From positions 6,637,501 to 6,701,500 of the forward strand of contig JBBMNZ010000026.1 of NCBI GenBank assembly GCA_037954325.1: DNA of 64,000 nucleotides, in the 5' to 3' direction. The translations under genes were made by a program, and so were the position numbers. The number at the start of each line of letters is the position of its first letter. The stretch's first letter is position 1. The DNA comes from Fistularia commersonii (lineage: Eukaryota; Chordata; Actinopteri; Syngnathiformes; Fistulariidae). Below the pieces are notes generated by a model. The model saw nothing but the letters and a program-made list of their open reading frames with translations, searched no databases and was not told where the DNA came from. Shown here in pieces: positions 51,901-62,099 of this stretch.

Positions 51901-54900
51901 AAAAAGTCACCAAATACTTTTTTCCCTCCCAACTCTTGCCAAGGGAAAACTAAAGGAGCATTCTGTGAAGTGTGCACCTTGGCCAACACCAACAACTGTG
52001 GTAATACACTTACATGTTTCTCCTTGATCACACATCAACATCAAGTTCTTATGCGTATTAACTGGCTAGTTTTTAGTGTAATACTGATTTAAAAAATGAA
52101 GTAAAAAAAAAACAATACCAATCATAAACCTATTGAGATGAATGACAACATTAAAAAGGGGTAAAAACACTTCATGTGATTTAAATCTGACCAATGAGGA
52201 AGTGTTGGAAATCTAAGCAATGTTTACAAATTAACAAATGTGCTTTAAAAAAAAAAGCTAAAATTTTGAGCAAAAAACACCAATTTAAAAGTTATATTTG
52301 GTTTGGTTTTTGCCAAACCAGTTTTTGCTATGTCGAGGTAAAACTGTGTGGTGTGCGCTTTGGAGGAAACCAGGTGAATCAACTGTTTTGAAAACCTTGA
52401 TTCACCTGGATTCATGTTGCTGCTGTTCCGTGTGATAGCAGCTGCAACTTATTAAATTCTTACACATGTTTTGAATCTCCAAACACTTTAGCGATGGTTT
52501 GTAGATGCAAAGGAGCGAAAGCAATAAACATGTTCTCCTTCTGCTCAAAGACTGTCTTTAAAATGTAACTGGTTAGTGCAGTTTTCATGTAATTGTCTTA
52601 GTCTGCATACATTAAATAAAGAAAGCAGTGTGTTTACTAAAAATTTCAACAGACCTTGAAAAATTATATATCTATATCTAAAGCAGAGGAGCTACTTTTA
52701 CTTCAGTCACTGACAGCAGATCACCATTTTTTTGCAAGCAGATACTTTAAACATCTCGTTGTAGTGACATGCTTATTATTTGTTGTTTGTTTTTTTTTCT
52801 TGTTACCTCTCTGGCTTCACTGTGGAGAGCAAAAAAAATAACTTAGTTTTCAGACTGTTCAGATGACAATCGACACTTTGAATCTTGAATCTTGAACAGT
52901 GACGAGAAGTGTCACCTACAATGATTCTGCACACTGGATTGGAGAACTAATCTGACTAAGCTACGTGTCAGGAACATGCTCATTAACCAGGCCGACTCCA
53001 TCCTGCTCCCCTCAACCACAAACATCTGTTACAGTTAGAGGGAATCCGACATTAACTCATGAGGCAATCAGACGACAACCTGGGCTGAACAGCCTGACGG
53101 TCTGATTGATGGCAGATTGATGGGCTCAAAATCATGTGGATCAGCAATCTGGAGAGTGGAGTGAGCAACTGTTGTGCTAGGGTTTTTGAGCCTTGTGGTT
53201 CTTACCTGCATGTTTGTGGTGAGGGTGTACTTTTTGGCCCTGAGTGTTCCCCTGCTGCAAAAAGAGCGCAGCTCCCTTCACCATAAAGAAACTCTCACTC
53301 AGGCTGTAAAAAAAACAAAAGAGAAGAAAAGGCAAGCCCTCAGTTTTGATTAGACACATGAATGTCAAACGTTACAAAAAATACTGCATGGCAACAACAT
53401 TGCAAGATAAACTATTGGAAAGTGAGACTGAAGACTTCAAAATAAAAACATATTCAATGTTAGAAGAAGAGCAGAAAATGTTATTTGCAGCAGGTAAAAT
53501 CCAACAACAGCCAAATGGAAAAAGCCAAGTTTACCCATCAAGAGACAGACCTCAGTTCTGCACAAGCATAAATCAAGTCTGGACACTGACTGCTTATGTC
53601 CTTTTATTCTCAGGTCCTTGACGCTTTGGTCTAATCATTAGATCTTTGGACTCTACTGTAACATGGTCCCAAAAAGTGATTTACAGCCAGGAAATATGAA
53701 AGTTTGATACATATTCATGTACATTTTTAAAAATTGCAGAACTCTACCCCAGTCTGAAAAAAATATTCAAATTCACAGCTTAGGCAAGACATAGTAATAG
53801 ATAACTGCATTAACAGACAGCAACTTTTCCTCCAGACTGAATTTAACTAAAAACCTGTCACTGAACACAGATGTAATGACCTTTGTCATCTTGTAAATAC
53901 TGTAGATATTCTCACTCAACAGCCAAATAAATATACTTCTCTTTTCCAGGTAATTGAAGGGAACATACCGCCAAGGCAATAGCCATATCAATTGGATTCA
54001 CTGGGCAACAGAGCAGTATGGCAGGCACTACTCATATTTCCCAAAAACAGGAATGAATAACTTTTCAGGGGGTAAAAAGCTGTAGACTCCTTGATCGTTA
54101 GCACTTTCTCACATAGATGTAAAGACATGCAATTACACACATAAGAGCAAATTACTCTCAATCTGAATGTGGTTGAGTGACTTTCTCAGAGTCCTATTGT
54201 CTCTTTCCCCATTTAGGATTTATTGTCTCCGTGCACACAGAACAGAAAGGCAGATCGGAGAGCTGATTCAAATGAATTTGACAAAATGAAAACTGAATAA
54301 CAAGCACGGTCTGCTTGTTGAACCTCTGTTGTAACAAGCAAATGACATGGCATAGGACCCATAGAATAGAAGATTACAGGAGATATTAAGGAATGATTGA
54401 ATTACTTGATCAGTTCTAAACCAGTTCTTTGACTAGACATTTAAACCCACATATAGAAAGACATAATTTTTTATGCAAAATATACTTAGTTTTAAGGACA
54501 TTCAAATACACTCATACACCACTGAAAGAAGTTCCACATTGACAAAGCTAAGGGGTGGACAGCCATAATCATTTCAGTTTGACAGATTTTTTTTTCATTT
54601 GTCCTCTGTTTGAGATTAATGGGGGTGTCGGGGGGTAGTGAAGTGTTTACAAATCGCACCATCTCATCCTTCCTTTCTACTAGTAAACTAGTGACAAAAC
54701 TGTTGCATTGGAAAATTAATAGCCCATATTTCACTGAAGCCCGAGGATGTTTAATCTAACCGGGACACTAATTAAAAGTGCCCTGGTGACAAAACACTGG
54801 GGTAAAAATGTTTTAAAGCAAGCAGGCACTATGTGAAAATGTTTGCTGGATAACCTCAGTGGTTTGACGTGATTTCAAACTAACAGGACTCACAGCCCTG

Positions 54901-57900
54901 CACTGAGAAAAGGACCAGCACATCAATTCACAGATACAAAAAAAAAATTGCTGATGCAATGATTCATCATTATTATCATTATTATTATGAATCACATCAG
55001 CCTTTTGCTTAGCTTGAGTTCACTATGTTATTCAATCTATTGGACTGTTGAAATGTAATGCTTTGCAAAACAACAAGGCTCTTATTCATACAGCCGTAAA
55101 TAAATATACTAGATCTAAACAATGCAAATTCAAATTGACGAGTCAGTTCAACAGGTTTTCGCTAAGAGCTCAAACCAACCAATTATTATATTTCTCAACA
55201 TTCTTGAATTAACAGAATGAATGGAAGGCACTTCCATTCATTCTGTTCATTCAAGAATTTCGAACTCTACTGAAAGCATAAACTTTGAACTCACATGCGG
55301 TTTATCTCATTCTGGGTCAACACAGCGTTTTCCAAAAAATAGGGTAGAATCTTCATTGCGGCCTCCTGTATTGGTTCTACGACCAGATGCATTCTGTATA
55401 GCTACTGCCTCTTCATCCGTCGTCACAAAATGTGAGGAAGCAAAGTGTAAAACATAAAGGTTGGATTGGAAGCTTGGTCACTTAGGAGTGACAGAGTGAC
55501 GGGCAGTCTGTTCTCATCTGTGCGACAGAAGGGATAGGTGTTCAGATTCCACTCTCATGTCAACTCCGCCCTCATTTGAGCGTCTGTGTGCATGAGGGTA
55601 AGGCAGGCTGGCGGGAGAAACAAGAGTCTCCACCCGCTAACTTGACGTGCAAACAGCTGTCTTCTCTGTTCCCAGGCAGCGTCTTCTGTCACACAGTGTC
55701 AAAGACTGCAAAAAAAATTTGGTACATGCACAGTACCCTTCTACACCAAAAGTAGGCTAAAGCAAGCAGTCACATGTAAAACTGGTAACCAAAAGTAATA
55801 ACCAAAATAGATACACCCCGATAATCTCAGTAAAGGATTCCCAACAACAATTTAACACCAGTTCGGCTTCACAGATTCCAAAAGCAGTAACATCTTTGCA
55901 TTTAAGGCCGCATACGTGCCAGGACTTGTTCATGTGACGTCAGCCACTGGCACTACGGCATAGGATTTGTTTTAAATAGTCAAGTAAATGCCACAACCGT
56001 CTCAAATAGGGTCAGGGGACATTTCTCCAAAATGCCTTTTTGACAACAGAAAAGACATGCAATAGCAATAGAGAGGAAATACGTTGTCTACAAGAATCAT
56101 GCCACTATGTGATGTTTTGTGGGCTTTGTGCCAGATTGTGCGATTGTCAGCCAGCAACTTTAACACATTCCTGGCATGTCCAGTACAGACTCAGCAAGGT
56201 TCTCTTTGGGTGTAAAGGTAAAACAGATACATTTTCAGTTAAAACATGAATAACTTGTGATGAGACACTAGGTCAAGAGTCAGTTTAATCCTCTGCTGCT
56301 ATATACCCCGTTTAATTTGAAATACCACTAAAAGGCAAATACAATTATCTGTAAAAATGTCCCAGAGATTCAAGAAAGATTTAAAATATTTGAAGTGTAT
56401 CTGCACATAAATTTGACGTCATTTTTTCAACATTCTTTAAATTGAAACAAGGAATCGATAAGCAGAACCAGAATATGAACCAGGTTGCCGACCCTTATCA
56501 TATTGCTCCATTATGGTTTCTGCCAAAAAACTGTCAGGAGAAGGCAATGAATCCAGTGCAGCTTGAGAGATGAATTTCCCCTTCCTTAAGCATGAACTTT
56601 AAATAAGCACGTTCTCTCTTCTTCCATCACAGCTGACTCAGTGAAAATGAAGATCAGGTTTCCACTCAGTCACAGCAAAATACATCCACTTCCAGGGTCT
56701 CGTAACGCTGTTTAACAAAACTCCGTTAATGCAGGCTACTGGCGTCTCTGCGTGTCTTCCCAGCAAAGGTACCACTGGTTCAGTTTAAGTGATGAAAGCA
56801 CTTTAGTGAACCTATTTGGTGCATTCCAACTCATGGTTGAACAAGATCCCAGGTAGTGCTTCGAGAAAGCTTAACATGTGGACCGAGCATGGATGGGAAG
56901 GGCAGTGAGAACTGGCAATCACCCAAAACACCCAAATCCCATTACGTCTAGGCTTATAAGGGAGGGATTAGCTTGTCTTTCTCCTTCAAATAGGCAGCGC
57001 TGGCTGTCAATCACTTAAGAAGTACCAAAAACAAGCTACAATGTGATAGATAGATAACATTGCAATATGAAGGGGAAGGAGTTTATGTCAAAAGATTTAC
57101 ACCGCCATAGTCCTTTGTTGGTGTAAGCAGAGAAAAATAAAAGGGTTTCAAGTAAATTCAAACGGTATTAATGTTGCGCTGAAGTTTATGCTTAAAAGAG
57201 CGGTCGACATTCCAGACAATGCACCCCATATCTGCATGCATACACACATTCGTGTTTGAGTCTGCCAAGAACAAAGTAGCTAGATGAAATCATGCCTTGG
57301 TTCAGTGCCACAGACACCTGCATGATGTTTATGTTGGCCTCCATCAGCCCCTGAGGCTTGTCATCGTAATCAAGGTCAGCCAGGAACAGCAGGCGCAAAT
57401 ACTCTGGCTTGGCAATGGTTTTAACTGTCCATCAACAGATAGGGCTATCAATGTAGACAAGATCAGAACAACCTGATCTTAAGAGAAATATGTCTGACAG
57501 TTCCTATGCCATACTACACAAAATATGTTACTGGCAATTTTATTACATAAGAAGGCTTACCAGTCCCTCAAAAATGGAAGCAATCTTGAGGCAAGACAAG
57601 ACTTGCATCATGCTAAGATAATTTCTAAATGCATGCGTTGCTTCGAGACATTGTAGACTGTAAATAAACCAGTCTGATATTTGTCTCACAAAACAACTCA
57701 TTTGAACTGAATAGCACTGACATCTTAAATTCCTCATGAGGAACAATGAAATGATTTTTCACTTAAAACCACTTGAGTTCCTATGTCACAGGTCGTAATC
57801 ACTGATTTCCCATCCACAGTCATAGGCAACAAAGACGCAGCTATCATTTACAATAGATAATTCATATGCTTTCAATAACATGTCCTTATTCACACAACAA

Positions 57901-60504
57901 ATGATGACTTTTGATAAAACCAGTAATGTAACCCACATATGAAATGCAAAGAAAATATACACAAAAACAAAAAGACTAAATTTCTGTCACACATTATGTA
58001 TACATTAGAAACCATTTCATCAATTTTAAATACGTGAAAAATACTCAAGAAATACCACCCCAAATGTTACCTACAAAACTTGAGAGATTCAAGTCATTGC
58101 ATGGTGAAAAACCCTTGCCTAGAGACATGTGTTCTTTCTATACTGGTGTTAAATTGCTCTGTCGATGCCAGGGAGTCTGTGGCCAATACACATTTTTACT
58201 TAATGACTCAAAGACAGACAGACCAAATAAGTCCCCAACAACTAGTTATGGAATTCAACACGCATCATCATGAATTAGATGCGTTACACATTAACCTACG
58301 CATAAACATACCTTTGATTAATTCGCCGTTCATCTTCACTCCCGAAATCCTGTAAGGAAAATAAGAAAATGCTAAATTCCACAGCAAACAAACACATTGA
58401 CAGTTGAATTGAATTGTCTTTGCCTGCCATTTGAAAAAAAGGGTTTATTAATAATTTCAAAATTGTAACCAGTTATGTGCCCAGAGCAGCCATTGTAAGG
58501 TGTCTTTACTGTATTATTCAATTACTATGATTTCCAAAATAACAGAACAGCATTTTCAGGAACTCACTTTTTACACAAGAGGCTGTGTGAGCTGTATAGA
58601 AAAGTCAGAATCAGGAGTTCATGAGAACAGAAAGAAGAGCCCAGAGAAAGAACTCACTAAATTAAGAAATATTAGGGAACACTGCATGTCAATCAGTCTG
58701 TGGGACAAGTACATGGCTTTGATACATTTTTCAATGAAAAGTTTATCTAATTCCACATATGGCTGAGTTCTATGTGCTCTTTGAGTATATTAATTAGCAA
58801 CCATTTGTGACTTACTGGAAAAATACTTTATATCTAATATATACTTAATATTTAATATATAGAGAATTTTTATTGGGATTAATAAAACATATAAAGGTTA
58901 ACAGACAAAATATATCACAACAATTAAATAAGCATTTTTTGTTTCTCCTTGTCACAGATATCACATAACAAATAAAATATTGAAATTAGCAGGGAAGGCA
59001 ATGACATACAGGAAAATGGGAATGGACTTCAACAGGAAATATTTCATAAATCGTCATCTTACTCAGTGCGTGAAAGAAGAACGAATGTTATGTAATGTCA
59101 GTTAACACAATACCATGTACATAACATCGAAATGTCCATTATTCTTTTCCAAGATCTCTCGTTTTCTGCTGTCGTTACTCCACTACTCCACCCACCCCTC
59201 CTGAGTAGATGACATCATAGCTGCAGCAGCTTCCTGCCAGCTCTATCTGTTCAACCTCCCTCGACTGCTGGATTGCACCAGCCTCTGTGGCAGGACACCA
59301 AGGTCCAGTGACAACAACCGCTGTGAAGAAAACCAATTCAGTTTAAGAAGTAAATTGCTTTGCAACAAAGACCAGCGGCGTTGCATCTGTTACATCCCAC
59401 AGGGTTTAAAATTCAGTTTTATGTCATGGAAAGGATTTTAAAAGCAATAGTTTTTGTATTAAAGTACAGCTGTGGGTCAAACACTTGTGGCGTTCTAATG
59501 TTTATCCTGTGGATGTCAAGCTGTCAGGAAAATGTGGTGTTTCTGGTGAGCCATTCTGCTCCACTACAACGGGTAGTTAGCGCCCTCACCCGGTCGTAAA
59601 AACCGGGGAATTAACTTGAACATGGCAAAGGGAAGTTATCTATGAATAATTGCATATCTGACACAAAGACAACCACTGGTTCAAACTGTCCAGAGAAAGA
59701 AGTGTTACTCTGACGAGCAACAAGAGAATCTCCGATTCATTTTTCTACGTGTGGCAATTTCAAAATTGCAATCGTGCACTTCCCGACCTAATCCAAAAAA
59801 TCAACTGGACAACATTGTCTTCGTCATCTAGAATTACTTGGAGCATTTCTGAACAAATAAACACAAGCAAAGGTCGTAAAGATGCATTTGTAATCCTGAA
59901 CAACTGTTATTTGAATTTAAAAGTGGCAGAGCTCCAGCTATGGCTGGAATATGATGTAGTCATATGGAGTGTAAACACTATGGGTGTTGTGTCAGGGAGA
60001 CATAACCAAAGAAAATACTTAGACCATTTCATTATACTCAATGTCAGCCATATATATCATAAACTGCTAACGTAGGCTAACTGTTAACAGCTCGTATCAT
60101 TCAAATTGCACTTGTCTAACTAGAGCCAGAGTAAGTTCTCTAATGAATACCCAAAAAATAAAAGGTTGCCAATATGACTAACTTACGTCTGTTAAAATAA
60201 TGAAAATGTACAACCCAACCGCCTTATCATATCAATACGCTACATCAACTCATAGAAACGAAGACGTTTTTCTAGCTAACGAGTTAGCATTGCATGTTAA
60301 CTAACGGTAGCTAAGGTACTTTAGCTTCAATCAGCGGGCCTTCCTCCGTCAACATATCCAGCTATTCCAAATACGCCGCACCACACCTGGACGCTGTCGT
60401 TGTTCTCCCAGGGCCACACTCACCTCTCCGGCGGCCGTGGTCGTCGTGCTGGCCGTGGATGCAGCGCTCGGGGTCGGGGACCGCTGCAAAGTGACCAACG
60501 CCAT
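44816..60504 (-). CDS. ssh1: Slingshot protein phosphatase 1 (15 coding exons, 1051 aa)
   Basis: Slingshot dephosphorylates cofilin/ADF at Ser3, reactivating actin severing at lamellipodia, and is activated by F-actin. The exons (minus strand) are 60504-60424, 58349-58312, 53303-53206, 51542-51478, 50875-50754, 50185-50117, 49934-49869, 49586-49392, 49302-49209, 48704-48576, 48392-48346, 48234-48088, 47040-46840, 46737-46035 and 45916-44816. All junctions are GT-AG and phase-consistent, giving 1051 residues against 1049 in human SSH1. The start MALVTLQRSPTPSAAS matches human. The domains are the SSH-N region (about 40-245), a DEK-C-like domain (about 254-305) and a dual-specificity phosphatase domain (about 308-450). 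The active site is HCKMGVSR, with catalytic Cys394 and Arg400 (human Cys393). The tail is long, acidic and Ser-rich. 14-3-3-type sites TRSSSSDS and KRSNSLAKL are conserved near the C-terminus. The assignment to ssh1 rather than ssh2 or ssh3 rests on tail motifs and synteny. Confidence 0.96.
46035..46737 (-). CDS. ssh1: ssh1 exon: post-catalytic acidic region
   Basis: It encodes 234 residues beginning KQRHNKLW, the end of the conserved catalytic block. It contains FRRLSDSALDSEP (human CFRRLSDP), a Glu-rich run and an Asn run (NSNNNN) before the GTGAGT donor. Confidence 0.94.
46840..47040 (-). CDS. ssh1: ssh1 exon: phosphatase active site
   Basis: It encodes 66 residues from KNHSKCLVHCKMGVSRSAST to EYEGILDA. 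It carries the CX5R signature (Cys394, Arg400) and the conserved RSITRPNPAFM loop. All residues needed for catalysis on this exon are present. Confidence 0.97.
47345..47385 (+). repeat. 41-bp dispersed repeat, copy 2
   Basis: Partner of 43997-44037 (37/41 identical, same orientation, 3.3 kb apart), inside the ssh1 intron 47041-48087. Confidence 0.55.
48088..48234 (-). CDS. ssh1: ssh1 exon: phosphatase domain, general-acid region
   Basis: It encodes VGYILNVTREIDNFFPG to TYNFIVKA, including HNIRVYDEEATDLLAHW. The Asp of VYDEE is the expected general acid of the dual-specificity fold. Confidence 0.96.
48346..48392 (-). CDS. ssh1: ssh1 exon: GSEWNASNLEELQET
   Basis: A 47-bp exon encoding the start of the phosphatase domain, with a near-exact match to human SSH1 GSEWNASNLEELQ. 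Confidence 0.95.
48576..48704 (-). CDS. ssh1: ssh1 exon: DEK-C-like domain and link to the phosphatase
   Basis: It encodes 43 residues, IRTELEQHMNCNLQEYKEFI to ATLIFDHVYL, conserved among slingshots. Confidence 0.95.
49209..49302 (-). CDS. ssh1: ssh1 exon: PSERERTECLIKAKLRSIM
   Basis: It encodes 31 residues of the first half of the DEK-C-like domain (KLRSIMTCQDLENVTCKQ). It completes the split Lys codon from the previous exon. Confidence 0.95.
49392..49586 (-). CDS. ssh1: ssh1 exon: SSH-N region
   Basis: A 195-bp exon encoding SALQVLHKACEVSRRYNYFP to PDSPTIFAD, highly similar to human SSH1 (LQVLHKACEVARRHNYFPGG). The donor is GTCAGT, slightly non-canonical at +3/+4, but frame and homology require it. 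Confidence 0.95.
49869..49934 (-). CDS. ssh1: ssh1 exon: GFTVNTAGRTHVFKPVSVQ
   Basis: A 66-bp exon of the SSH-N region, aligned to human GFSVSTAGRMHIFKPVSVQAM. Both split codons (Gly, Trp) complete correctly. Confidence 0.95.
50117..50185 (-). CDS. ssh1: ssh1 exon: IGMVLPLWSDTKIRLDGD
   Basis: A 69-bp exon. The human counterpart is SCTIGMVLRLWSDTKIHLDGD. Confidence 0.93.
50754..50875 (-). CDS. ssh1: ssh1 exon: AVRLESAWSDRVRYMVVVY
   Basis: A 122-bp exon encoding 40 residues of the SSH-N region ending LLGIDFTNKD, plus two bases of a Cys codon. Confidence 0.95.
51478..51542 (-). CDS. ssh1: ssh1 exon: DLPQHLQVMINILRSEDRIKL
   Basis: A 65-bp exon, nearly identical to human DLPQHLQVMINLLRCEDRIKL. 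Confidence 0.95.
52370..52409. repeat. 13-bp perfect inverted repeat (hairpin)
   Basis: CCAGGTGAATCAA (52370-52382) and TTGATTCACCTGG (52397-52409) are exact complements around a 14-base spacer, in ssh1 intron 3. Confidence 0.7.
52850..52900 (+). repeat. Teleost non-LTR element tail
   Basis: The segment with CACTTTGAATCTTGAATCTTG matches the typical 3' tail (a TTGAATC tandem) of fish LINE-type repeats. The upstream body (from about 52640) is too diverged to identify. Confidence 0.4.
53206..53303 (-). CDS. ssh1: ssh1 exon: LSESFFMVKGAALFLQQGN
   Basis: A 98-bp exon encoding the conserved SSH N-terminal block and then KVHPHHKHA. The phases match the 38-bp exon upstream and the exon at 51542. 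Confidence 0.96.
55200..55258. repeat. 59-bp near-perfect hairpin (28-bp arms, 3-base loop)
   Basis: The left arm 55200-55227 (ATTCTTGAATTAACAG...) and right arm 55231-55258 (...CTGTTCATTCAAGAAT) pair at 27 of 28 positions around GCA. Either strand of an intronic transcript would fold into a very stable stem. It may be a short inverted duplication or the remains of a foldback element. A miRNA precursor is less likely because the loop is too tight. Confidence 0.75.
57318..57424 (-). pseudogene. Orphan coding-like segment within ssh1 intron 2
   Basis: On the minus strand, between an acceptor (GATGGACAG) and a donor-like CAG|GTGTCTG, lie 107 bp that read IAKPEYLRLLFLADLDYDDK then PQGLMEANINIMQ. 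The composition is strikingly protein-like for an intron. The phases (two bases in, phase 0 out) do not fit any ssh1 junction and the length is not a multiple of three, so it is not a simple ssh1 cassette exon. It may be a fragment of another gene. I do not recognise the family. Confidence 0.3.
58312..58349 (-). CDS. ssh1: ssh1 micro-exon: DFGSEDERRINQ
   Basis: A 38-bp exon between CTTACAG and GTATG. It encodes 12 residues plus two bases of a Ser codon and corresponds to human EAGSEEDRKLN. It was found by matching phase and the acidic motif, being too short to show as an open frame. Confidence 0.85.
58350..60423 (-). other. ssh1: ssh1 intron 1
   Basis: A 2.1-kb intron between the start exon and the micro-exon. 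No alternative first exon or nested gene is clear. Confidence 0.6.
60424..60504 (-). CDS. ssh1: ssh1 first coding exon with start codon
   Basis: The ATG at 60504-60502 (context CAGCCATGG, good Kozak) opens MALVTLQRSPTPSAAS, identical to human SSH1. It runs to the Ala/Thr-rich TTTTAAGE and the donor GAGAG|GTGAGT. It lies in a small CpG-rich island (about 60380-60560). Confidence 0.95.
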
Positions 60505-60575
60505 GGCTGGAAGCTGAGGATGTACCGGCAGCCGCGTCGGCCTGGCGAGCTACTAGCGGCTAGCGGTACAAGTGA

Positions 60576-60597
60576 TGGATGGACGGATGGATGGATG

Positions 60598-60691
<94 letters not shown>
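60576..60691 (+). repeat. (GGAT)n then (GA)n microsatellite in the ssh1 5' leader or promoter
   Basis: (GGAT)n at 60576-60598 runs into about 93 bp of GA repeats with one CGAG interruption. On the ssh1 sense strand it is a CT-rich polypyrimidine tract starting about 70 bp upstream of the ATG, so it is either transcribed 5' UTR or core promoter. Confidence 0.9.
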
Positions 60692-60694
<3 letters not shown>

Positions 60695-61098
60695 TCTGAA
60701 GCCCCTCAAAATACTTGGGAATTTTGTTTTGGTTGTAACATAGCTATACATTTTATGTTTACTTATGTTTTTCTGTATCTCTACCTGTAATGGTAAAGCA
60801 AATCTATCATATTTCACACCAAATAAGGAGATATGGAGTGCCATATTAAATATATCAAATATTAAAGCAGAAAGACAAAAAAACAAAACATAAGAATATT
60901 TAAAAATAGATTTATTCATTTTTTGGTCAATGATTAAACATTATATATTTTTAGGTATTTTCCCACTACATACTACTGAAAGGGTCGACTATAGCAGTAA
61001 AAACACCTCAACAGTTGAAGTGACTTATTTCAATGTTTGTCAACTATACCATGCTCTTGACACAAGTTTGGACTTTAAATTATTCATTTTATTGTCGC

Positions 61099-61130
<32 letters not shown>

Positions 61131-62000
61131 AACAAGGTTTGTGACAAAGAAGATGATTTTAGCAGTAGAAGAAGACATTATTTTTGAAAAATTACTTTAC
61201 TTTTTTCAATTACACTTACTTATTAGAAATAGATAATTGAAAAAAATATTCATTTTAACTAGAAATAGTGAAGCCATTCAGGTCATAATATAGGGTGACT
61301 CCTCCGTCCAACCTGATTCAGGTGTTTGATTTGGATTTTTGGATTTATTGCCACATGCATTTAAGATCAGATATCTGCATTTGCAAACAGTCAAGAAAAG
61401 GCTGTATGTTTTTGAAGAGCTCAGAGAAATCAATCCGGGCCCTGTAAAAGATGCAACATTTGCATTGAAATAAGTTACATATCTTCCACAAACGGTATTC
61501 CAGGGTCCACTGGTATTCTGTATTTTTGAAAAACGGAGCATTGCAGCCATGCTAAAAGCTAAAAACTGAACCATCTTTTATGGCACTCCACTGTGAGGAA
61601 GCCTGATGGATGAGATGGTGCCAGAAGAACATTGCGTCGCTGGCCGTAAACATTTGATGGAAGAAAGTTTCTCAAGGTTCAAACCTTGCCCCTAAGCTCA
61701 TGCGATACGATGGCCAAATTCTTCTGCGTCCTTCTCTATGCATTTTTTTTTTCTTATATTCTATGTTCAACTTTGTGCAATCACTTTGGCTGGAGAGTGC
61801 ACAACATAACCCACACTTGGGTGGGATGAACTATAATATGGATGACCCTGCAGGCCTGGCTTGGAGTCCAGCATCAGTGGCTGCTACAAATGCTCCTGTT
61901 GGGACCTCTGTGTTTCATGGAAATCATGGAAAGAATTCTAGTGGATTTAATTTGGAATCATAAAACGCTCCTGTACATGCAATATCTGCACACTTCCTGT
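60692..62000. other. ssh1-dao divergent intergenic region
   Basis: AT-rich spacer between the two divergent genes, with an (AAT)n microsatellite at 61099-61129. No coding exon is recognised. It must hold the ssh1 upstream promoter and most of the dao control region. Confidence 0.6.
61099..61129 (+). repeat. (AAT)10 microsatellite
   Basis: An uninterrupted trinucleotide repeat. Confidence 0.9.
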
Positions 62001-62014
62001 CCACATGCACGATG

Positions 62015-62099
62015 TAGGCGGTGCGTCTCCGCCCCTCGTCCACGTGACACCCCCGCGCTTGAGCGATCCTAACAGACTTTGCAAACTTCCCGTCTGCAG
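62015..62099 (+). other. dao: dao noncoding first exon and E-box (predicted)
   Basis: A GC-rich stretch ends in the donor GTCTGCAG|GTAAAA, so the exon would end at 62099. A perfect CACGTG E-box lies at 62041-62046. Mammalian DAO also has a noncoding first exon. The transcription start is not defined. Confidence 0.4.

Larger units (their letters stand above)
53304..58311 (-). other. ssh1: ssh1 intron 2 (5 kb)
   Basis: It contains a 59-bp near-perfect hairpin (55200-55258) and an orphan coding-like segment (57318-57424). The rest is AT-rich without recognised features. Confidence 0.6.

Noticed and set aside
55200..55258. Hairpin as a microRNA precursor
   Set aside because: A 3-base loop and nearly uninterrupted short stem do not fit a typical pre-miRNA, and no known miRNA seed is recognised.
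57318..57424. Orphan segment as an in-frame cassette exon of ssh1
   Set aside because: 107 bp is not a multiple of three and its entry phase does not fit the flanking ssh1 exons.
60560..60919. 119-codon minus-strand frame of serine-leucine repeats
   Set aside because: It is just the translation of the (CT)n microsatellite.
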